NCBI GenBank assembly: GCA_001795115.1
Contig: MGNI01000110.1
Location: forward strand, 21,251-29,821
Direction of reading: 5' to 3'
Length of the DNA stretch: 8,571 nucleotides
DNA from: Chloroflexi bacterium RBG_16_48_8
Lineage (GTDB): Bacteria; Chloroflexota; Anaerolineae; Anaerolineales; E44-bin32
The position numbers and the translations under genes are program-made. The notes below the pieces were generated by a model. It did not search any database. It was given only the letters and a program-made list of their open reading frames with translations, and was not told the DNA's origin. Shown piece by piece: positions 5,426-8,571 of the stretch; position 1 is the first letter of the stretch; every line of letters starts with the position of its first letter.

Positions 5426-6358
5426 ATGATCACAATTTTAAAGAGCACGGATTCGGGACTTGAGAAACTGACCAGCCTGACTGAAGGATGTTGGGTCAAT
5501 CTGATTGATCCACGTCCGGAGGAAATCGAACAGGTTCATAAGGAAATGGGAATCCCCATGGACCTCATCACCTATCCCTTGGACCTCGACGAACGCGCCC
5601 GGATTGAAAAGGAAGATGGGACCTTGCTTATCGTATTGCGTATTCCCCAATATCAGGGGGAATCCGCCGATATCCCCTATATCACCCTTCCCCTGGGGGT
5701 CATTCTCGCCCACAGTAGTATTGTCACCATTTGTCGCTCCGACAATGATCTTCTCAATGGCCTGGCCAACGGCACCACTCGTAAACTGAGTACAGGGAAG
5801 AGGAACCGTTTCTTATTGCACCTCTTTCATGCTACCGCCAATAAATACCTCAATTACTTGCGTGAGATTAACAAATCCGTGGATGTTTTGGAAGATCAAC
5901 TTCAGATGTCACTTCGAAATCGAGAAGTATTGGGATTGTTGAAGTATCAAAAGTGTCTGACCTATTTCACCACCGCTCTTAAGTCCAACGCGCGTATGAT
6001 GGCGAGATTACAGAACAGCCGCCTTTTCGACCGCTATCCGGAAGATGAGGATTTGCTCGATGATGTCCTGACCGAGATCGGACAGGCGATCGAGATGACC
6101 GATATCTCCAGCGGAATCCTCAGCCAGATGATGGATGCCTTCGCTTCGATCATCTCCAATAACTTGAACGTGGTGATGAAATTCCTGGCTTCTGTAACCA
6201 TCGTCTTATCCCTTCCAACCATCGTAGCCAGCTTTTTTGGAATGAATGTCAGACTCCCGTTTGAAGGTCACAGCCTGGCCTTTTGGATCGCGATGGGCAT
6301 TTCACTTGCTCTCTCCCTTAGTCTTGTGATTCTATTCAGAAAAAAGGATTGGCTTTGA
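5426..6358 (+). CDS. corA: CorA family Mg2+/Co2+ channel
   Basis: A 310-residue inner-membrane channel of the CorA (2-TM-GxN) superfamily, which as a homopentamer lets Mg2+ (also Co2+/Ni2+) enter the cell. The large N-terminal cytoplasmic domain (1 to ~245) is followed by the long stalk helix region and two C-terminal transmembrane segments (~252-271 and ~284-304). The signature GMN selectivity motif is at 272-274, at the end of TM1, and the protein ends with a basic cytoplasmic tail 'FRKKDWL' (304-310). Length is normal. The ATG at 5426 is preferred to an in-frame TTG at 5405 because GGAGG (5414-5418) lies 7 bases before it. It is transcribed divergently from the leftward genes, with a long leader carrying the candidate structured RNA. 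A stem-loop overlaps its stop codon. Housekeeping ion transport; no evident link to the flanking catabolic genes. Mg2+ as main substrate is inferred from the family. Confidence 0.93.
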   Translation: MITILKSTDSGLEKLTSLTEGCWVNLIDPRPEEIEQVHKEMGIPMDLITYPLDLDERARIEKEDGTLLIVLRIPQYQGESADIPYITLPLGVILAHSSIVTICRSDNDLLNGLANGTTRKLSTGKRNRFLLHLFHATANKYLNYLREINKSVDVLEDQLQMSLRNREVLGLLKYQKCLTYFTTALKSNARMMARLQNSRLFDRYPEDEDLLDDVLTEIGQAIEMTDISSGILSQMMDAFASIISNNLNVVMKFLASVTIVLSLPTIVASFFGMNVRLPFEGHSLAFWIAMGISLALSLSLVILFRKKDWL

Positions 6359-6371
6359 TACCCAATCCTTT
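6343..6371. terminator. Stem-loop overlapping the corA stop codon (terminator candidate)
   Basis: AAAGGATTGG (6343-6352) and CCAATCCTTT (6362-6371) pair perfectly over 10 bp around a 9-base loop that contains the corA TGA (6356-6358). Six A's (6340-6345) run into the 5' arm, so the hairpin is followed by a T-run only when read on the minus strand. For corA transcripts it lacks a good U-tract and may act mainly as a 3' stabiliser or weak terminator. Confidence 0.45.
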
Positions 6372-6558
6372 CCATCTCCAGAAAAAAATCTGCTCCATAA
6401 GACCCTCGCCCTGTGGATGAAAAAGCAATGGGCATTGATTAATAATCATTAGGGGTGTTCCATTTGATGTTGCAATCTCCCTTTGGTGTTGGGTTCGTGA
6501 CACCACCCGATTCTCACCCCAGGGTACGTGAGGTAACATTTCTTGGAATGCACCCTAT

Positions 6559-6585
6559 ATAGATCTAAATCACATAGATCTAAAT
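6559..6585 (+). repeat. Direct repeat upstream of the M24 promoter (activator-site candidate)
   Basis: ATAGATCTAAAT occurs twice, at 6559-6570 and 6574-6585, a 15-base period with 3 bases between copies. Each copy contains the 8-bp palindrome TAGATCTA. The pair ends 6 bases before the -35 box, roughly -68 to -42 from the predicted start, a usual place for an activator or response regulator. Confidence 0.55.
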
Positions 6586-6591
6586 TGTAAT

Positions 6592-6620
6592 TTGACATTG
6601 ATCCAATCTTCATCTACACT
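6592..6620 (+). promoter_or_regulatory. Sigma-70-like promoter of the M24 / ABC transporter unit
   Basis: TTGACA (6592-6597, perfect consensus), a 17-base spacer, then TACACT (6615-6620, four of six). The predicted start is near 6627, leaving a leader of about 180 bases to the ATG at 6807. The imperfect -10 box plus an adjacent upstream direct repeat suggests an activator-dependent promoter. Confidence 0.6.
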
Positions 6621-6806
6621 AATCGAAACTTGTCTTATCATCTCAACATAATATCGCCTACATGTTGACGTACTTCATGTCATCGTTTGTAAATAATTGT
6701 GTTGTTCCGAATTCAAAACAATCGAATGGCAACTTCAAAATTCTCATTTAAAACATATCTTGAAAGAGGGAGCTTTCATAATCCATCCAATATTAGGAGA
6801 AGTCAA

Positions 6807-8039
6807 ATGGCTGAGCAGTTCTTGAATATCCAAGAAGAGATCATTAAGTCGAAAGGATTAGCTCCGAAACCACCCAGTGAAGAGCAAAAGCATCGATTAG
6901 AAAGAACCCGGAAGATCATGGAATCCCATGATTTGGATGGGATACTACTTTTCGGATCGGCTGCCACGAATCCGGAACCTGTTCGATACTTAGCAAATTA
7001 TATTCATGTATATCCCTCCGCAAGTTCCTTTTTATATCTCCCCACGGAAAGCCATCCAATCTTAATGCTTGACCAGGAATGGCATATTGGTGAGGCAAAA
7101 AAGATGTCCTGGGTGGAGGATGTGCGTTATTTTCCGAACGTTGCTCGAAGATGGTTAGCGGGTGAACTTAAAAAGCTATTTTCGGATATCTTGGTAGGCT
7201 CAGGTCTCAAGCGAGGGAAGCTTGGCGTGTTCGATACGGATATGCCTTCTGGATACATGGATATATTGAAGGCCGCAGGTCCTCATATAAAAATCCTCGA
7301 TGCCGGACCGGTTTGGCAAGATCTGGTTGCATCGCCCAGTGATTATGATATTGCCATGATTAGAAAAAACGCCTTGGTGGCTGATAAAGGGCAGGAAACA
7401 GCAGCAAAGTCATTTTCTGAAGGTAAGACGGAATATGAGGTTTGTTTTGACTCATTAGGTGCCATGGCAGCGATGGGAGCAGAGTTCCTTCATGGAGGTG
7501 GTGTTTCCACACATGTCAATACAGGTTCATTTAGCGATTGTGTCGGCAACGTTCGCCCTTATATGTTCACCGCGAAACCCATTGAGAAAGGGCATATGTT
7601 CTGGTTTGATTTGACAGCCTCGTATGCTGGGTACTATACGGATTGCTGCCGTACAATCTCCATTGGAGAACCCAAGAAGGAACAGCAGAAAATTTATGAA
7701 GTATGTGCAATGATGTACAAGGCTATGGAGGAAGCAGTGAGGCCGGGCGTGACAGGTGGGGAAGTATGGGAAGTGGGTAACCAAGTCGCGGAGGAATTTG
7801 GATGGGAGGGTAATATCAATCTGGTCTATCTTGGTCATACGACAGGGATTACTACCTCGGTTAGACCTGTAATTGCTAAAGGAGAAACCAAAGAGATCAA
7901 AGCAGGTAGCTTTGTAAATATCGAACCAGGGATTTTTATTCCTGGTGTAGGTTCCTCTTCTCTAGAAAACACCTTATATGTTACCGAAGAAGATACAAAG
8001 CCGATTAACCAATACGGGCTTGAACTGCACGTTGTTTAG
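6807..8039 (+). CDS. M24 family metallopeptidase (Xaa-Pro dipeptidase/aminopeptidase-like)
   Basis: A 410-residue cytoplasmic protein. Residues ~30-170 form the creatinase N-terminal domain ('VRYLANY' 59-65); residues ~178-410 form the pita-bread catalytic domain. All five dinuclear metal ligands are visible in the right order and spacing: D268 ('FWFDLT'), D279 ('YYTDCC'), H344 ('YLGHTTG'), E373 ('NIEPGIF') and E387 ('SLENTL'). H236 in 'STHVNTG' fits the conserved substrate-binding His. This favours a metal-dependent hydrolase, probably cleaving Xaa-Pro bonds, over metal-free creatinase or ectoine-hydrolase types. The start at ATG 6807 has AGGAGA (6795-6800) 6 bases upstream; the in-frame GTG at 6699 and ATG at 6726 lack such a site. 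It precedes the substrate-binding protein by 224 bases with no clear terminator between, so cotranscription is plausible. Lower GC than the left-hand genes. The true substrate is uncertain. Confidence 0.9.
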   Translation: MAEQFLNIQEEIIKSKGLAPKPPSEEQKHRLERTRKIMESHDLDGILLFGSAATNPEPVRYLANYIHVYPSASSFLYLPTESHPILMLDQEWHIGEAKKMSWVEDVRYFPNVARRWLAGELKKLFSDILVGSGLKRGKLGVFDTDMPSGYMDILKAAGPHIKILDAGPVWQDLVASPSDYDIAMIRKNALVADKGQETAAKSFSEGKTEYEVCFDSLGAMAAMGAEFLHGGGVSTHVNTGSFSDCVGNVRPYMFTAKPIEKGHMFWFDLTASYAGYYTDCCRTISIGEPKKEQQKIYEVCAMMYKAMEEAVRPGVTGGEVWEVGNQVAEEFGWEGNINLVYLGHTTGITTSVRPVIAKGETKEIKAGSFVNIEPGIFIPGVGSSSLENTLYVTEEDTKPINQYGLELHVV

Positions 8040-8263
8040 AATTTAAATTACTGAGCAGTGTTATTCGATGATGAAGTCATAAGTTTGATGGGCAGAAGTG
8101 TTGAACGGATCTTTATGACTATGTTTGCACCGGATACCCCAAGATTTAGAAGAGTGAAAGAACCGGAGCAGTAAACAGAAAAGAAAGGAGTGATTTATAA
8201 ATAGGCTAACCTTTCTCAGATGCAATACCATGTTGCTTGAATAACCATAAGGAGAGAGACGAA
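8040..8263 (+). other. Intergenic leader before the substrate-binding protein gene
   Basis: No terminator or convincing promoter is visible. A 38-codon frame from a GTG at 8058 to TAA at 8172-8174 (internal ATG at 8088) encodes a protein-like string ending 'RFRRVKEPEQ' but lacks a ribosome binding site, so it is not called a gene. AAAGGAG at 8184-8190 is an orphan Shine-Dalgarno with no ATG, GTG or TTG reading frame of useful length behind it. The real site for the next gene is AAGGAG at 8248-8253. Confidence 0.35.
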
Positions 8264-8571
8264 ATGAAACGGCTATATTTCTTCATGTCGATGGTAATGA
8301 TTTTGGCCATTCCCTTGGCTGCTTGTGCACCATCAGGTACTGAAACCCCTGAAGTAGTAGTACCGACTGAAGTACCTGCAGTTGAGGAGGAACCCATCGT
8401 CATCGGAGCTTCACTCCCTCTAACGGGAATGTTCTCAATTGAGGGTCAGAAACACAAGGCAGGATATGAGCTATGTGTAAAGCTCATCAACGAAAAGGGA
8501 GGTCTTTTGGGAAGACCTGTTGAGCTATTGGTAGAGGATAACAGGTCAGACACGGAGGTCACGGTTAGTCA
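8264..8571 (+). CDS. Lipoprotein substrate-binding protein of an amino-acid/amide ABC importer, C-terminus outside window
   Basis: The first 102 residues are visible. A lipoprotein signal peptide (MKRLYFF..., hydrophobic to ~20) ends in lipobox LAAC with the acylated Cys at 21. A 20-odd-residue linker rich in Thr, Pro, Val and Glu (22-45) tethers the mature domain, which starts 'IVIGASLPLTG' (46-56) and continues 'AGYELCVKLINEKGGLLGRPVELLVEDNRSD' spread over 66-96. This is the N-terminal lobe of a type 1 periplasmic-binding-protein fold of the LivJ/amide (HAAT) group, which delivers branched-chain amino acids, amides, urea or aromatic compounds to a Liv-type permease. The permease and ATPase genes are expected just beyond the edge. 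The ATG at 8264 has AAGGAG 10 bases upstream. The ligand cannot be predicted from this part. Its position after an M24 peptidase suggests a peptide- or amino-acid-derived ligand. Confidence 0.9.
   Translation, partial: MKRLYFFMSMVMILAIPLAACAPSGTETPEVVVPTEVPAVEEEPIVIGASLPLTGMFSIEGQKHKAGYELCVKLINEKGGLLGRPVELLVEDNRSDTEVTVS

Larger units (their letters stand above)
6372..6806. other. Long AT-rich intergenic region between corA and the M24 gene
   Basis: About 435 bases with no supported gene. It contains a 13-bp palindrome TGATTA-a-TAATCA (6436-6448), an inverted repeat GGTGT/ACACC (6485-6504), a 12-bp direct repeat (6559-6585), a promoter (6592-6620) and a weaker second promoter possibility TTGACG (6665-6670) followed 17 bases later by TGTAAA. 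The M24 frame stays open upstream of its chosen start to a GTG at 6699, but no ribosome binding site precedes that GTG or the ATG at 6726, so this extension is treated as untranslated leader. Confidence 0.5.

Noticed and set aside
6336..6539. 67-codon minus-strand frame over the corA 3' end
   Set aside because: Low-complexity, unfamiliar sequence with no ribosome binding site; its 3' end lies inside the corA stem-loop.
6699..6806. N-terminal extension of the M24 protein from GTG 6699 or ATG 6726
   Set aside because: No Shine-Dalgarno before either codon, whereas ATG 6807 has AGGAGA at ideal spacing and the family domain starts about 25 residues after it.
6807..8039. DddP-type DMSP lyase for the right-hand M24 protein
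   Set aside because: It has the standard five prolidase ligands with 'FDLT' where DddP has DxD, so an ordinary metallopeptidase is the better reading.
8058..8174. 38-codon frame between the M24 and binding-protein genes
   Set aside because: GTG start without ribosome binding site, no recognised family, and very short; kept only as a note in the leader description.

Overview
The window (8,571 bases) is bacterial chromosomal DNA carrying metabolic and transport genes. I see no rRNA, tRNA, CRISPR array, insertion sequence, phage gene or replication origin. Clear Shine-Dalgarno sites (AGGAG/GGAGG) precede almost every gene and several promoters look sigma-70-like. The lipoprotein at the right edge has a Thr/Glu/Pro-rich linker followed by a 'GASLPLTG' binding-protein fold, a style I associate with uncultured Chloroflexota. 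That taxonomic guess rests on memory of family style and is weak.

Left part (1-4786), all on the minus strand and read right to left: a DUF1684-family protein (4786-4280); a beta-hydroxyacid dehydrogenase (4113-3220); a short-chain dehydrogenase (3183-2434); a single-domain cupin (2079-1687); a second beta-hydroxyacid dehydrogenase (1645-752); and an M24 creatinase/prolidase-like protein cut by the window edge (706-1). Promoters and gaps suggest three transcription units: DUF1684; dehydrogenase plus SDR; and cupin plus dehydrogenase plus M24. The cupin unit has a near-consensus promoter (TTGACA-17-TATACT) overlapped by an operator-like dyad. The two beta-hydroxyacid dehydrogenases are both 297 residues and align without gaps at about 45% identity (counted by hand), so they are paralogues.

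Middle part (4787-6372): a divergent intergenic region with a leftward promoter and, on the plus strand, a dense set of mutually exclusive RNA helices ahead of a corA-type Mg2+/Co2+ channel gene (5426-6358). A 43-codon ORF sits between this structured leader and corA. It could be a leader peptide.

Right part (6373-8571), plus strand and visibly more AT-rich: a long intergenic region with a promoter preceded by a 12-bp direct repeat, a complete M24 metallopeptidase that keeps all five metal ligands (6807-8039), and the start of a lipoprotein substrate-binding protein of an amino-acid/amide ABC importer (from 8264).

Together the locus looks like an uptake-and-catabolism island: an importer for a small amino-acid- or peptide-like compound, two M24 hydrolases that could cleave C-N or peptide bonds, and redox enzymes acting on hydroxy/oxo-acid products. 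The substrate cannot be read from the sequence. The most unusual element is the structured leader upstream of corA.
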